Source: Rhizobium sp. G21
Lineage (GTDB): Bacteria > Pseudomonadota > Alphaproteobacteria > Rhizobiales > Rhizobiaceae
DNA: 64,000 bases
Direction: 5' to 3'
Assembly: GCF_014158035.1 (NCBI RefSeq)
Contig: NZ_JACFXW010000001.1
Location: 2,170,001-2,234,000 of the forward strand
The position numbers were made by a program, and so were the translations under genes. Numbering within the stretch: position 1 is the stretch's first letter; every line of letters starts with the position of its first letter. Positions 9,408 through 18,524 of this stretch are shown here, piece by piece. Below the pieces are notes generated by a model. The model was given only the letters and a program-made list of their open reading frames with translations, was not told the DNA's origin and searched no databases.

Positions 9408-10331
9408 TCATGCCGACCGCACCGTGCGGCTGGCGTATCGATCGTGGAGACGCTGCTGGGTCAAGGCGTCCTGTTTCGGCGCCACACCGAAGGTTCTCGA
9501 ATATTCCCGACTGAATTGCGAGGCGCTTTCATAGCCGACCTTGTAGGCGGCTTCGGCGACGTTGGCGGCCTCGGTGACCATCAGCCGACGCGCCTCGAGA
9601 AGGCGCAACTGCTTTTGGAACTGAAGCGGCGTCATCGAGGTCAACGCCTTGAAATGCTGATGAAACGACGACGGGCTCATCCGCGCGATTTCCGCCAGCG
9701 TCTCGACGCGCAGCGTCTCCGCGAAACTCGTATGCAGCACCGACACCGCTCTGACGACGCGTTCGATATTGGATTCCGGCAGGGCCAATTTGCAGATCTC
9801 GCCGCCATGCGGTCCGCTCAGCAGCCAATAGCAGATTTCGCGCACGATCGAGGGCGCCAGAACAGGGATCGCTTTCGGCGTCGCCAGCAACTTCACGAGA
9901 CGAAGAATGCAATCGGCCAAGGGCGGATCGACTTTGGCGACGAAAGCACACGGGCCGGAATCTTCCGATGGCGCCGGCAGCGCATCCAACTGTTCGAGAA
10001 CGCTGCGCATCGTCGCAACGTCGAAATCGATCATCACCCCGACATAGGGCTTCTCCTCGCTGGCCTCGACGATCCGACCGGTCGCCGGCAGCCCGACGCT
10101 GACCACCAGGCATTCCATCGTTCCATAACTCAGTCTCGCCTCGCCGAAATGCAGTTCTTTTCCGCCCTCCAGCACGACACAGAGCGATGGGCGATAGATG
10201 TTTCGCATCGGCATCATCGACTGGTACGACCGGACGATGTTGAAGCCTTCGAGGGCCGTCGGGAAAAGGCCCTGGCCGCCGCCCTGTTCTTCGATATAGG
10301 CCGTGATGGCCGCAAGCAGCGGTGCGTTCAT
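9408..10331 (-). CDS. AraC-family transcriptional regulator (AraC_N type)
   Basis: This protein of 307 residues from the start at 10331 has an N-terminal AraC_N/cupin-like ligand domain (about residues 20-180) and a C-terminal double helix-turn-helix (about residues 200-295). Recognisable wording includes MSPSSFHQHFKALTSMTPLQ and GYESASQFSREYSRTFG. The start at 10331 is chosen because GGAG lies 8 bases upstream and matches family length. The frame continues upstream to 10454 without a better site. It is divergent from the MFS-SDR-DedA-methyltransferase genes and is their likely regulator. The inducer is unknown. Confidence 0.87.
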   Translation of the reverse strand: MNAPLLAAITAYIEEQGGGQGLFPTALEGFNIVRSYQSMMPMRNIYRPSLCVVLEGGKELHFGEARLSYGTMECLVVSVGLPATGRIVEASEEKPYVGVMIDFDVATMRSVLEQLDALPAPSEDSGPCAFVAKVDPPLADCILRLVKLLATPKAIPVLAPSIVREICYWLLSGPHGGEICKLALPESNIERVVRAVSVLHTSFAETLRVETLAEIARMSPSSFHQHFKALTSMTPLQFQKQLRLLEARRLMVTEAANVAEAAYKVGYESASQFSREYSRTFGVAPKQDALTQQRLHDRYASRTVRSA

Positions 10332-10492
10332 GCGCGACTCCGGATGTGTGAGGCGCCAGGGCAAGATCTGGCTCCGGGTCGGCATCATCGCCTCTTCTGC
10401 AGGAATAGGCAAGTTTCTTGCGAGTTCCGGCATTCTGGTCATGGGTCGCTCCATCTAGCTTGAGGGTGCAACCAAGCGAGGAGCAACCTCAA

Positions 10493-11816
10493 ATGGCAGA
10501 AATCGCCGCCGGGTCAAGAGATCCTTCATCGGGGCATGCGCCTCGACCCAATTCATCCGGAGACTATGCGAGGCCCGGGCGGTTTGCGGCCATATGCGCC
10601 GTCCTCCTGCTGATCAATGCGTTTTCCCAGATCGACCGCATACTTCCGTTCATTCTGGCGGAGAAAATCAAAGCGGACCTGTCGCTGACGGATACGCAGA
10701 TGGGATTGCTGACCGGCCTCGCCTTCGCCGTCTGTTACGCGCTTCTGTCGCTGCCGCTCGCGCGCGCCGCCGACCGAGGATCGCCGCGGCTGGTGCTGGC
10801 GGCCTGCGTGCTGATCTGGAGCGCGATGACGATGCTCGGCGGCGTCGCCGCAAGCTTCTTGTTCCTCGCTTTGACACGCTTCGGCGTGGCGTTCGGAGAG
10901 GCCGGGGCGGTCCCGGCCGGTCATGCCCTGATCATCCGCAAGGTCGAGCCGGCGCGACGCGGGCTTGCGATCGGTCTCTTCGCGATGGGGATCCCGCTCG
11001 GAACCATGGCGGGCTTTTCGGCCGGCGGCGCTCTCGCCGATATGTTCGGCTGGCGCATCGTGTTGATCGGCGCCGGCGCCGTCGGCGTCCTGATCGGGTT
11101 CGCGACGGTGTTCGTGGTGGGCGCGACGCCGCGCTTGCAGCCCCGGCTTCGGGCGACGGCCCTTTCCTGAAAACCAGCCTCGATCTCCTGTCGTCGCCGG
11201 CCTTTCGCTGGCTGTTTCTGGGCACGGTCCTTCTCGGCTTTGCCGGCGCGCCCTTCTATGCATTCTCGGCGCCGTTTCTGATCCGCGCCCACGGTTTTCC
11301 GCAACCGAAGTCGGCGTCTCCTTCGGGCTGTTGCAGGGGCTGATGGGGATTGTCGGCACGCTGGGCGGCGGCCGCTGGTTCGACCATGCGGCGCGGTCCG
11401 GCTCCGGCAGGGTCCTCGGCCCACCCGGCCTGCTGTTTCTGTCGGCGAGCGTCACCACGACGGCGGCCCTGTTCGCCCCTGTCGGCTGGATGTCGATCGC
11501 CCTGTTCGTCCCATCGATGCTGTCGTTCTCGTTCATGCTCCCCTGGGGCTTCGGCGCGGCGCATCTGCTGGCGGGGCCGGGTCGCCAGGCGCAGGCGTCC
11601 AGCCTGGTGATGATCGGCAGCGGGCTTGTCGGGCCGGCGCTCGGGCCTCTGTTCGTCGGCATGGTCAGCGACGCCGCATACGCCGCCGACATTCCGAACG
11701 GCCTCGCGTTCGGCCTGTTGATCGTGCCTCTGGCGAGCGCCTTGTCGGGCCTTGTCCTCCTCGTCGCCGACCGTCGCGTCGCCGCGGCCCTCCGGCGACG
11801 CCGAACCGCCCCCTGA
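10493..11816 (+). CDS. MFS transporter, spinster-like subfamily (two frameshifts)
   Basis: Read across two one-base deletions, this is a 441-residue, 12-helix major facilitator protein. The first half has NAFSQIDRILPFILAEKIK, the cytoplasmic loop RAADRGSPR and TRFGVAFGEAGAVPA, wording typical of the spinster-like MFS group found widely in alphaproteobacteria. The frame is lost between about 11127 and 11165, and again near 11294-11300 (TTTTCC). Afterwards the frame reads ATEVGVSFGLLQGLMG. The ATG at 10493 has a GAGGAG site. Substrate unknown. Context with an SDR and lipid-type genes suggests a hydrophobic or lipid-like solute, which is inference only. Confidence 0.8.
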
Positions 11817-11940
11817 ACATTCTGACAGCCATCCATCGAACGGCCATCTCCGCAGGGGCGGTGGTGTTCCCGCAAGACGCATCGTCGAAACGGGGCGTCT
11901 CCGTCGGGCAGCCGAGCCAAAAACACGAAAGGAACAGATC

Positions 11941-12916
11941 ATGCCGAAATCTTGGACAGTCGACGACATGCCCTCCCAGCAGGGTCGAACCATGCTCGTC
12001 ACCGGCACGGGCGGCCTGGGGTTCGAAACTGCTCTTGCGCTGGCGAGAGCCGGCGGCGAAGTGATCCTCGCCGGCCGCGATCCGGCCAAAGGCGCCGACG
12101 CCGTCAGACGCATCAGGAATGAGGCGTCGCATGCGTCCATTGCGTTCGAGCCGGTCGATCTCGCCGACCTCTCGTCGATCGAGGCGATGGCGACGCGACT
12201 GAAGGGCCGTCTCGATCATCTCGACGTGCTGATCAACAATGCGGGCGTCATGACGCCCCCGTGCGCAAGACCACCCGTGACGGCTTCGAACTGCAGTTCG
12301 GGACCAATTATCTCGGGCACTTCGCGCTGACGGCCCATCTGGCGTCGCTTTTGGCGACAGGACGAGAGCCGAGGGTCGTGACGCTGTCCAGCATAGCGGC
12401 GAGAGGGTCGAAGGTCGCTATCGACTTCGACGACCTGCAGGCGGAGCGGAGCTACAAGGCCATGCCGGTCTATAGCCAATCGAAGCTGGCATGCCTGATG
12501 TTCGCGCTGGAACTTCAGCGACGCAGCGACCAGGGCGGTTGGGGCATAACCTCCATCGCGGCCCATCCCGGCATCTCCCGGACGGACCTGCTGCACAACG
12601 CGCCGGGTCGCCGCAGCGCGCAGGGACTTATGCGGTCGCTGCTGTGGTTCTTGTTTCAGCCTGCGCCCCAGGGGCTCTGCCGACGCTGTTTGCGGCGACG
12701 TCTCCCGATATTCGCGGCGGCGGTTACTATGGTCCCGACAGGCTCGGAGAGACGCGCGGGCATCCCACCGAGGCGCGGATGCCGCCCCGGGCGATGGACG
12801 GCGACGTCGCGAGGCGTCTCTGGGAAATCTCGGAGAGGCTCATCGGCCGCGCCTTCGACACCCCCGCTTCGCATCGTTCCGGCCGGGCTGGACCTTCTGA
12901 CGGACGAGAGGGCTGA
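11941..12916 (+). CDS. Short-chain dehydrogenase/reductase, retinol-dehydrogenase-like (two frameshifts)
   Basis: The restored protein is about 325 residues. It has the NAD(P)-binding [11 protein letters not shown] glycine motif (here Gly-Thr-Gly-Gly rather than Gly-X3-Gly-X-Gly), LINNAGVM, and the catalytic Ser/Tyr/Lys set TLSSIAA ... YSQSKLA. This arrangement is typical of the extended retinol/WW-domain oxidoreductase-like SDRs. The frame breaks at the C-run 12256-12260 and the G-run 12670-12673, each missing one base. The tail [13 protein letters not shown] is the usual end of this subfamily. It ends two bases before the DedA-like gene and belongs to the MFS operon. Confidence 0.82.
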
Positions 12917-12918
12917 GG

Positions 12919-13548
12919 ATGGACCCGCTCGCAGATCTCGTCGACTGGATCGCGCTCTGCGGCCTCGTCGGCCTACTGTCGATCGGTCTTGCCGAACGAT
13001 TCGTTCCGGCGCTTCCGTCCCACGGCGTTCTCGTCGCCATCGGCATTGCGGCCAAGGACGATGCCTGGTCGGTCCAGGCGGCCGTCGCGGGCACCGCCGC
13101 GGGCAGCTTTGCCGGGGCGCTCGCGCTCTATCTCCTCATACGCGCGCTCGGAGAACAAAAGTCCGTGGCCCTTCTCCACGTCGTCGGCGGGCGGATCGGA
13201 CTTTCAGGCCGGCGCATAGACCGGACGCTCGCCTCCCTGCGCGCCCGGGAACAGGCAATCACGATAACATCGCAACTCGTCCCGACGATCCGATTGATCT
13301 TCCCCTTGGCCGCGGCGCTGTTGGGAACGGGCGCCTTGCGGTTCGCATTCGGCCTGGGGGTCGGGATCCTGTTGTGGAACGGGCTGTTCATCGCCGCCGG
13401 CTACTTCGCCGTCATGGCGCTGCCCGGCCTCAACTCATCGGCCTTCGCCCTCAAGATCCTGGCGCTTCTCGTTTTGGTGGAAATAATGGCCGAAATTCTC
13501 TTCCGGTTGCGATCATCGATGCGGCGGCGACGGGAGACGATGCGATGA
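12919..13548 (+). CDS. DedA/VTT-domain membrane protein
   Basis: This 209-residue integral membrane protein has about five hydrophobic segments. The DedA-like features are an early [11 protein letters not shown] loop and the later Arg/Pro-bearing [18 protein letters not shown] segment. DedA/VTT proteins are scramblase-like and affect lipid distribution, membrane potential and cell division. It follows the SDR by 2 bases and its TGA overlaps the ATG of the methyltransferase (ATGA at 13545), so the three are translationally linked. A lipid-related role for the operon is inferred from this pairing. Confidence 0.72.
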   Translation: MDPLADLVDWIALCGLVGLLSIGLAERFVPALPSHGVLVAIGIAAKDDAWSVQAAVAGTAAGSFAGALALYLLIRALGEQKSVALLHVVGGRIGLSGRRIDRTLASLRAREQAITITSQLVPTIRLIFPLAAALLGTGALRFAFGLGVGILLWNGLFIAAGYFAVMALPGLNSSAFALKILALLVLVEIMAEILFRLRSSMRRRRETMR

Positions 13549-14198
13549 TCGGGAGAACCGCCGATGCGCTGGTGTTTTTCCGCGCCTGGCTTTCCGCGCC
13601 TCTGCAGATCGCCTCGGTCACGCCGTCGGGACGGGCGCTCTCGTCGCTGATGACCACGGAAATCACCGCCGCCAGCGGCGCCGTGATCGAACTCGGTCCG
13701 GGAACCGGCGTGTTCACCGAGGCGCTGCTCGAGCGGGGTGTTTCCGAATCCGATCTCGTTCTCGTGGAGTCCAGCGCGGCTTTCGCCGGCCATCTCCAGA
13801 CGCGCTTTCCGGCGGCGAGAACTCTGCTTATGGACGCGTCGCAACTGCGCAAGATCGAGCTTGCGACTTCGACCCCGATCGGCGCCGTCTTGAGCGGACT
13901 GCCTCTCCTGTCGATGCCGGTTCGAAAGGTGATCGGCATTCTCGAAGGAGCCTTTTCGCATCTTCGCGATGACGGAGCGTTTTTTCAATTCACCTACGGA
14001 CCACGATGCCCCGTCCCCAGACCCGTGCTCGATCGGCTCGGATTGAAGGCGACCTTTCTGGGGCGCACGCTCGCGAATGTTCCGCCCGCGGCGGTCTACC
14101 GCTTCAGTCGCCGGAGACCGCGTCCTCCGTTCGGACCGCCCGCCCCGAGCTCATCGATCGCAAGCCCGAACGCATCGGCTCCGCCCGAGATCGACTGA
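13545..14198 (+). CDS. SAM-dependent methyltransferase, PmtA-like (phospholipid N-methyltransferase family)
   Basis: This 217-residue protein has the SAM-binding motif [16 protein letters not shown] (about residues 46-61). Its N-terminal helix, [20 protein letters not shown], is characteristic of rhizobial PmtA, which methylates phosphatidylethanolamine toward phosphatidylcholine at the inner membrane face. The later [13 protein letters not shown] segment is also typical. It overlaps the DedA-like gene by 4 nt. The C-terminus is rich in Pro and Ser and not conserved. It could instead be a related small-molecule methyltransferase; the PmtA-like call is family-level. Confidence 0.75.
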   Translation: MIGRTADALVFFRAWLSAPLQIASVTPSGRALSSLMTTEITAASGAVIELGPGTGVFTEALLERGVSESDLVLVESSAAFAGHLQTRFPAARTLLMDASQLRKIELATSTPIGAVLSGLPLLSMPVRKVIGILEGAFSHLRDDGAFFQFTYGPRCPVPRPVLDRLGLKATFLGRTLANVPPAAVYRFSRRRPRPPFGPPAPSSSIASPNASAPPEID

Positions 14199-14301
14199 TC
14201 GACCGAACTCGGCGGAGGCGACTATCGCGCTCGTTTCGAAAGCGCCGGCGGCGGCATACGCGGCCGGTCCCGGCACGGCCGAGAGGGAGAGGCCGGGATG
14301 G

Positions 14302-15390
14302 TTATCGCAGCCTTTCGATGGCGTTGGCCTGCGCCTCGCGGATCAGGCCATGATACATCGTTTCCTTGCCGGGATACCAAGGCATCGCGCCGATCGAGCC
14401 GAAGCCGGGGATCGTTTCCATATGCGCGACCATGCGGGCTCGCATCCGCTCGTCAGGCAGCGGGCCGGTCATCGCCTGGATATTGTCGCTCATGTGATCG
14501 GGGTTCGACGTGCCGCACAGCACGCTGGTGACGGCCGGATGCGCCATGACCCATTTCAGGAAGAACTGCGCCCAAGTCGCGGCGCCGAACTCCCGGGCGA
14601 AAGCGGGGAGAGGATGTCCTTCGACCACCTTCATCAGCCGCGCCTTTTCGAGCGGCAGATTGATCAGGACGCCCACGCCCTTGGCGGCGGCGGCGGGCAG
14701 CAGGCGGCGTTCGGCGTCGCGGTTGAAGATCGAGTAGTTCGTCTGGATGAAGTCGACGTCGCCGCGCTCGACGATGGCGAGCAATTGATCCTGGGCGGCC
14801 GATTCATGGTGAGTCACGCCTACATGGCGGATCAATCCGTCCTTTTTCCATGACTTCATCAGCGGGATGACGACGGGTGCATTGGTGATGCTGTGGCATT
14901 GCATGAGATTGATCGTGCTGCGCCAGGTGCGCATCCGCGACTGCCGGAAACTCTCCTCCGCATGACTCTCGTCGCCGAGATAGTCGCCGGTCGACCAGAC
15001 CTTGTTGGCGAGGAACATCTGATCTCCGCCTCCGAACTCGCCCATGAACTGGCCGACAGTGGCTTCTGCGGAGCCATAAAGGGGCGAGGTGTCCACCACG
15101 CGCCCGCCGGCGGCGACGTAGCGTTCGAACACCTGCCGCAGCGCGTCGCGGCGATCACCGGGCTTCAGGTCGAAGGTCAGGAACGTACCGAGGCCAAGCG
15201 CCGTGACCTGTTCGCCGGTGCGCGGCAGAGTTCGGGTCACGAGATCCGGGCTCGGCGCCGTCCCGCCGGATGGGGAGGCGGCATCCTGAGCGCCGGCTGT
15301 CCCGGCGGACGCGGCGGGAACCGCCAGACCGGTCACGGCCGCTCCCATCGTTCCGAGAAAGCCGCGACGGTTGATGGTCGACTTGTCCAT
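14302..15390 (-). CDS. Tat-exported aldo/keto reductase
   Basis: This 362-residue protein opens with a twin-arginine signal, INRRGFLG followed by a hydrophobic stretch and an Ala-rich cleavage region near residue 35. It continues into an aldo/keto reductase TIM barrel. AKR landmarks include RVVDTSPLYGSAEATVGQF (Asp and Tyr of the catalytic set), a NKVWSTG lysine region and VGVTHHESAAQ. Export is unusual because AKRs need NAD(P)H. Tat export of a folded, cofactor-loaded enzyme would explain it. It sits 10 bases downstream of no other gene and next to a similarly exported MBL-fold protein. Confidence 0.85.
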   Translation of the reverse strand: MDKSTINRRGFLGTMGAAVTGLAVPAASAGTAGAQDAASPSGGTAPSPDLVTRTLPRTGEQVTALGLGTFLTFDLKPGDRRDALRQVFERYVAAGGRVVDTSPLYGSAEATVGQFMGEFGGGDQMFLANKVWSTGDYLGDESHAEESFRQSRMRTWRSTINLMQCHSITNAPVVIPLMKSWKKDGLIRHVGVTHHESAAQDQLLAIVERGDVDFIQTNYSIFNRDAERRLLPAAAAKGVGVLINLPLEKARLMKVVEGHPLPAFAREFGAATWAQFFLKWVMAHPAVTSVLCGTSNPDHMSDNIQAMTGPLPDERMRARMVAHMETIPGFGSIGAMPWYPGKETMYHGLIREAQANAIERLR

Positions 15391-15419
15391 GAGATTTTTT
15401 CCTTGTGTCGGGAGGGGCG

Positions 15420-16409
15420 TCAGAACTGCCAGTTGGCGGGCGCCCAGGCGTAGCCGCCATCGGTCTTCAGCATGTGGCCGATGCCCGGGAACGGGAAGTG
15501 GAAGCCGAGGACCGGGATGCGGTCGGCCGCCGCCCTGTCGAAAATGCGCCGGCGCGAAGCGAGCGCCGTCTCCTTGTCGCGATCGGGGCCGGGAAGCCAG
15601 GGACGATCGATGTTGACGACCGGATGATAAGCGAGGTCGGCGGTCAGCAGCAATTGCTCCTTGCCCGAATGGACGAGGAAGGCGGCCATGCCCGGCGTGT
15701 GGCCGGAAGCGACGATCGTGGTGAGGCCCGGCGCGATCTCGGCGCCGGCTTCGTAGAGTTCGACATGATCCATGACCGGCTCGAAGCTGGTCTTGATGTT
15801 CCGCGCGAAACGCAGCCGGAATTCCTCGGGCGTCGGCATGTAGGAGAGATCCGGATCAGTCCGGACAAAGAAATCCCAATCCGCTTTCGGCGCGAAGACG
15901 GTGGCGTTCGGAAAAGCCCTGCCGCCATCCGCGGCGCGGAGGTTGCCGACATGGTCCGGATGCGTGTGGGAAATGACGACGCCGTCGATATCCGCGGGGC
16001 CGAGGCCGATCGCCGCGAGATTTTCGAAGAGGCGACCGCCATTGGGGCCCATGGTTTTTCCGGCGCCGGCTTCGATCAGGATTCGCCGACCGCCAGTCTC
16101 GATCAGGAGCGTGTTGAGGTTGAGCGTCATGCGGTCGCTCGGCAGGAAGGCGCGGCGCAACACCTCCTGCAACGCGGCTTCCGGCGCATCGCTGGCGTAG
16201 ACGCGCGGCGGTCCTTCGATGACGCCGTCGCTGAGCACGGTCGCGCTGATATCGCCGATGCGGACGCGGTAGTGACCGCTATTGCCGAGCGCTGCAGGCA
16301 GGCCCTGTGCAGCCGCCCCGAAGCCGCCGAGGCTGGGAATGAACAGGGCGGAGGCGCCCGTGACGGCGGTCAGCATGACCGCGCGTCTGTTGAGGGTGAA
16401 GACACTCAT
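15420..16409 (-). CDS. Exported metallo-beta-lactamase-fold hydrolase
   Basis: This 329-residue MBL-fold protein carries the metal-binding motif SHTHPDHVGN (about residues 150-159), further ligands in GHTPGMAAF and a TADLAYHP aspartate. This set matches the class B-like quorum-quenching or arylsulfatase-like MBL proteins. The N-terminus LNRRAVMLTAVTGA is Tat-like, with a hydrophobic core and cleavage near residue 35. It is transcribed toward the AKR gene, with only 29 bases between them, so the two are probably co-transcribed. It is divergent from a LysR gene with a palindromic operator between. The true substrate is unknown. Confidence 0.83.
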   Translation of the reverse strand: MSVFTLNRRAVMLTAVTGASALFIPSLGGFGAAAQGLPAALGNSGHYRVRIGDISATVLSDGVIEGPPRVYASDAPEAALQEVLRRAFLPSDRMTLNLNTLLIETGGRRILIEAGAGKTMGPNGGRLFENLAAIGLGPADIDGVVISHTHPDHVGNLRAADGGRAFPNATVFAPKADWDFFVRTDPDLSYMPTPEEFRLRFARNIKTSFEPVMDHVELYEAGAEIAPGLTTIVASGHTPGMAAFLVHSGKEQLLLTADLAYHPVVNIDRPWLPGPDRDKETALASRRRIFDRAAADRIPVLGFHFPFPGIGHMLKTDGGYAWAPANWQF

Positions 16410-16527
16410 CGGATTTTCCTTTCCTGGTCGGGCGCGCGCGTTTTCCAGAGCGGCGCTCGATATGCTTGCGCCGTCGAGCAGATCGTGGCGGCGACCAACG
16501 GTTTGAACGATGACACAGGCCTATTGC

Positions 16528-16555
16528 GCTGATAAGCTGCGCAAAGATTATCAGC
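16528..16555. promoter_or_regulatory. Palindromic LysR-type operator between MBL and LysR genes
   Basis: Perfect 8-base arms GCTGATAA (16528-16535) and TTATCAGC (16548-16555) are separated by 12 bases. The site is 20 bases before the LysR start and about 120 bases before the divergent MBL gene. LysR proteins classically bind such interrupted dyads in the shared intergenic region. The whole 166-base gap has no other obvious dyad of this length. Confidence 0.65.
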
Positions 16556-16575
16556 TTGATTAGAAAAACAGCTCA

Positions 16576-17481
16576 ATGAACCCGCTTCGCCTGGACAGCT
16601 TCGATGTGTTCGCCTCGATCATCCGATGCGGTGGATTCCGCGCCGCGGCGCTCGAACGAGGGGTGTCTTCATCGGCCCTCAGCCAGACGATGAATGCTCT
16701 CGAGGAAGCCCTCGGAATTCGGCTGCTCAATCGGACGACCAGAAGCGTCTCTCCCACCGAAGCGGGACAGCGCCTGCTGGATCGCCTTTCCCCGGCATTG
16801 AGCGACATCCGGCGCGCGATCGCCGAAATCGACGAGTTGCGGGACAGCCCCTCGGGAACTCTGAGGATCAATGCTCCGGCGCCTGCCGTGGACCATGTCC
16901 TGTGCCCGCTGGCATTCGACTTCATGGACGCCTATCCCGACGTGAAGATCGAGATCATCAGCGATGCCGCCGTCATCGATATCGTTGAGCGCGGTTTCGA
17001 CGCCGGCGTCAGGTTCGGTAAGCAGTTGGCGCAGGACATGATCGCGCTTCCGCTCGGCCCGCCGCTGCGCTATGTGATCGTCGCTTCACCCGATTACATC
17101 GAAAGACATGGCGAGCCGCAGGCTCCCCAAGACCTTGTCGGCCACGACTGCATCAGGCGCAGGTTTCCCGGCGGCACGCTGGTCACGTGGCGGTTCATCG
17201 AAGGCGGAGAAGACATCGAGATCGCGCCCGAAGGCCGGCTGACCGTCAGCTCCGCGCAGAACGAACTGCAGGCGGCGCTGGCGGGCAGAGGCATCGCCCA
17301 TGTCTTCGACGACTATGCGCGCACACACATCCAGGCCGGCCGTCTGGTGGAGCTTCTCTCCGACTGGAGCCCCGCTCTGCCCCACTGGTTTCTCTACTAT
17401 CCCAACCGGCGCCTGCCGAGCGCCGCCATGCGCGCCTTTCTCGATTTCATGAGAAGCTACGACTGGCAGGCCCGGCGGTGA
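16576..17481 (+). CDS. LysR-family transcriptional regulator
   Basis: This 301-residue protein has the N-terminal winged helix-turn-helix (about residues 4-63, with RAAALERGVSSSALSQ and RLLNRTTRSVSPTEAG). The C-terminal substrate-binding domain (about residues 90-295) begins with GTLRINAPA. It belongs to the CrgA/YafC-like group judged by DAYPDVKIEI and DAGVRFGKQL wording. It is divergent from the exported MBL and AKR genes and likely controls them through the dyad just upstream. It resembles the second LysR at 18525 throughout, which suggests a local duplication. Confidence 0.9.
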   Translation: MNPLRLDSFDVFASIIRCGGFRAAALERGVSSSALSQTMNALEEALGIRLLNRTTRSVSPTEAGQRLLDRLSPALSDIRRAIAEIDELRDSPSGTLRINAPAPAVDHVLCPLAFDFMDAYPDVKIEIISDAAVIDIVERGFDAGVRFGKQLAQDMIALPLGPPLRYVIVASPDYIERHGEPQAPQDLVGHDCIRRRFPGGTLVTWRFIEGGEDIEIAPEGRLTVSSAQNELQAALAGRGIAHVFDDYARTHIQAGRLVELLSDWSPALPHWFLYYPNRRLPSAAMRAFLDFMRSYDWQARR

Positions 17482-17595
17482 CGCAGATCGAGACGGCTGC
17501 TACCAGGCCGGCGAGGCCGAGCGGTCTTCGCAGGCCTCTTTCGGGTCCGGCGCCATGCTCGGAGAACTGATGCAGCGTTTGGAGCGGCTGCCGAT

Positions 17596-18429
17596 TCACG
17601 CCTCGCTTCGGTCTGCGGAATACGCCACGTCCCGTTGCGCCTCGATCGCCTCCAGCCGCGCGGAAAGCGCTTGCGAAATGGAGGAATAGGCCGTGCTTCC
17701 CAGCGCCAGCCGCAATGGCGGCTTCTCGCTTTCGGCGGCGGAGATGATCGCGGCCACGGTGCGGGCGGCGTCGCCCTTTATTTCGAAGCCGCCATCGACG
17801 ATGGCGCGGCGGACAGCGCCGGCGGGGGTGTTTTCGTAGACGTCCATCGGGTCGGCGCAGACCAGATTGGCTCCGAAATTGGTGCCGGTCGGGCCCGGCT
17901 CGGCGATGATGAAGTCGATGCCGAACGGCGCCACTTCCTGCGCCACCGATTCGACGAAGCCTTCGATGCCCCATTTGGTCGCATGATAGAGGCTGAAGCC
18001 CGGATAGGCGATCTGCCCGCCCTCGGAAGAAACCTGGACGATACGCCCGCCGCTCTGCCGTCGCAGAGACGGAAGCGCGGCGCGGATCACATGGATGGAT
18101 CCGGCGAGATTGGCGGCGATCTGCCGATCGATCTGATCATCCGCCAGCTCCTCCGCCGCCCCGAATAATCCGTAGCCGGCATTGCTGACCAAGACGTCGA
18201 TCCGGCCATGGCGCCGGAAGGCTTCGTCGACGACCGACGCTATGCTCTTCGCCTCGATCAGGTCGAGCGAAACGACATCCAGTTGGTCGCCATATAACTG
18301 TTCGAGCTGCTCGAGCGTCCCCGGTCGGCGGATGGTGGCGACCACCTTGTGACCTTGCGCGAGCAATTGCTGCGTCATCTCCAGACCGAGGCCGGAAGAA
18401 GCGCCTGTAATGAACCATGTCTTCGGCAT
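17596..18429 (-). CDS. Short-chain dehydrogenase/reductase
   Basis: This 277-residue classical SDR has the cofactor motif TGASSGLGLEM (about residues 8-18), VSNAGYGLFG, and the catalytic Ser/Tyr/Lys in VSSEGGQIAYPGFSLYHATK. The N-terminal start PKTWFITGASSGLG is typical of the group often annotated as SDR-family oxidoreductase regulated by LysR. No membrane or export signal is seen. It is divergent from the LysR at 18525, with a 95-base shared promoter region, and is probably its target. Substrate unknown. Confidence 0.88.
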   Translation of the reverse strand: MPKTWFITGASSGLGLEMTQQLLAQGHKVVATIRRPGTLEQLEQLYGDQLDVVSLDLIEAKSIASVVDEAFRRHGRIDVLVSNAGYGLFGAAEELADDQIDRQIAANLAGSIHVIRAALPSLRRQSGGRIVQVSSEGGQIAYPGFSLYHATKWGIEGFVESVAQEVAPFGIDFIIAEPGPTGTNFGANLVCADPMDVYENTPAGAVRRAIVDGGFEIKGDAARTVAAIISAAESEKPPLRLALGSTAYSSISQALSARLEAIEAQRDVAYSADRSEA

Positions 18430-18524
18430 GTGAACTCCTCATTCTTTGCAAACCCAATGTAGCTCGCCGAGATTGGTGGTATAAGGTCGTCAATCCGAGA
18501 TGAGACGGTGAGGAAATTTCACGA

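Noticed and set aside
12261..14198. A 645-codon fusion of the SDR and the methyltransferase
   Set aside because: It results from a missing stop after a frame error near 12670; the middle part is antisense-like and overlaps the DedA-like gene in another frame.
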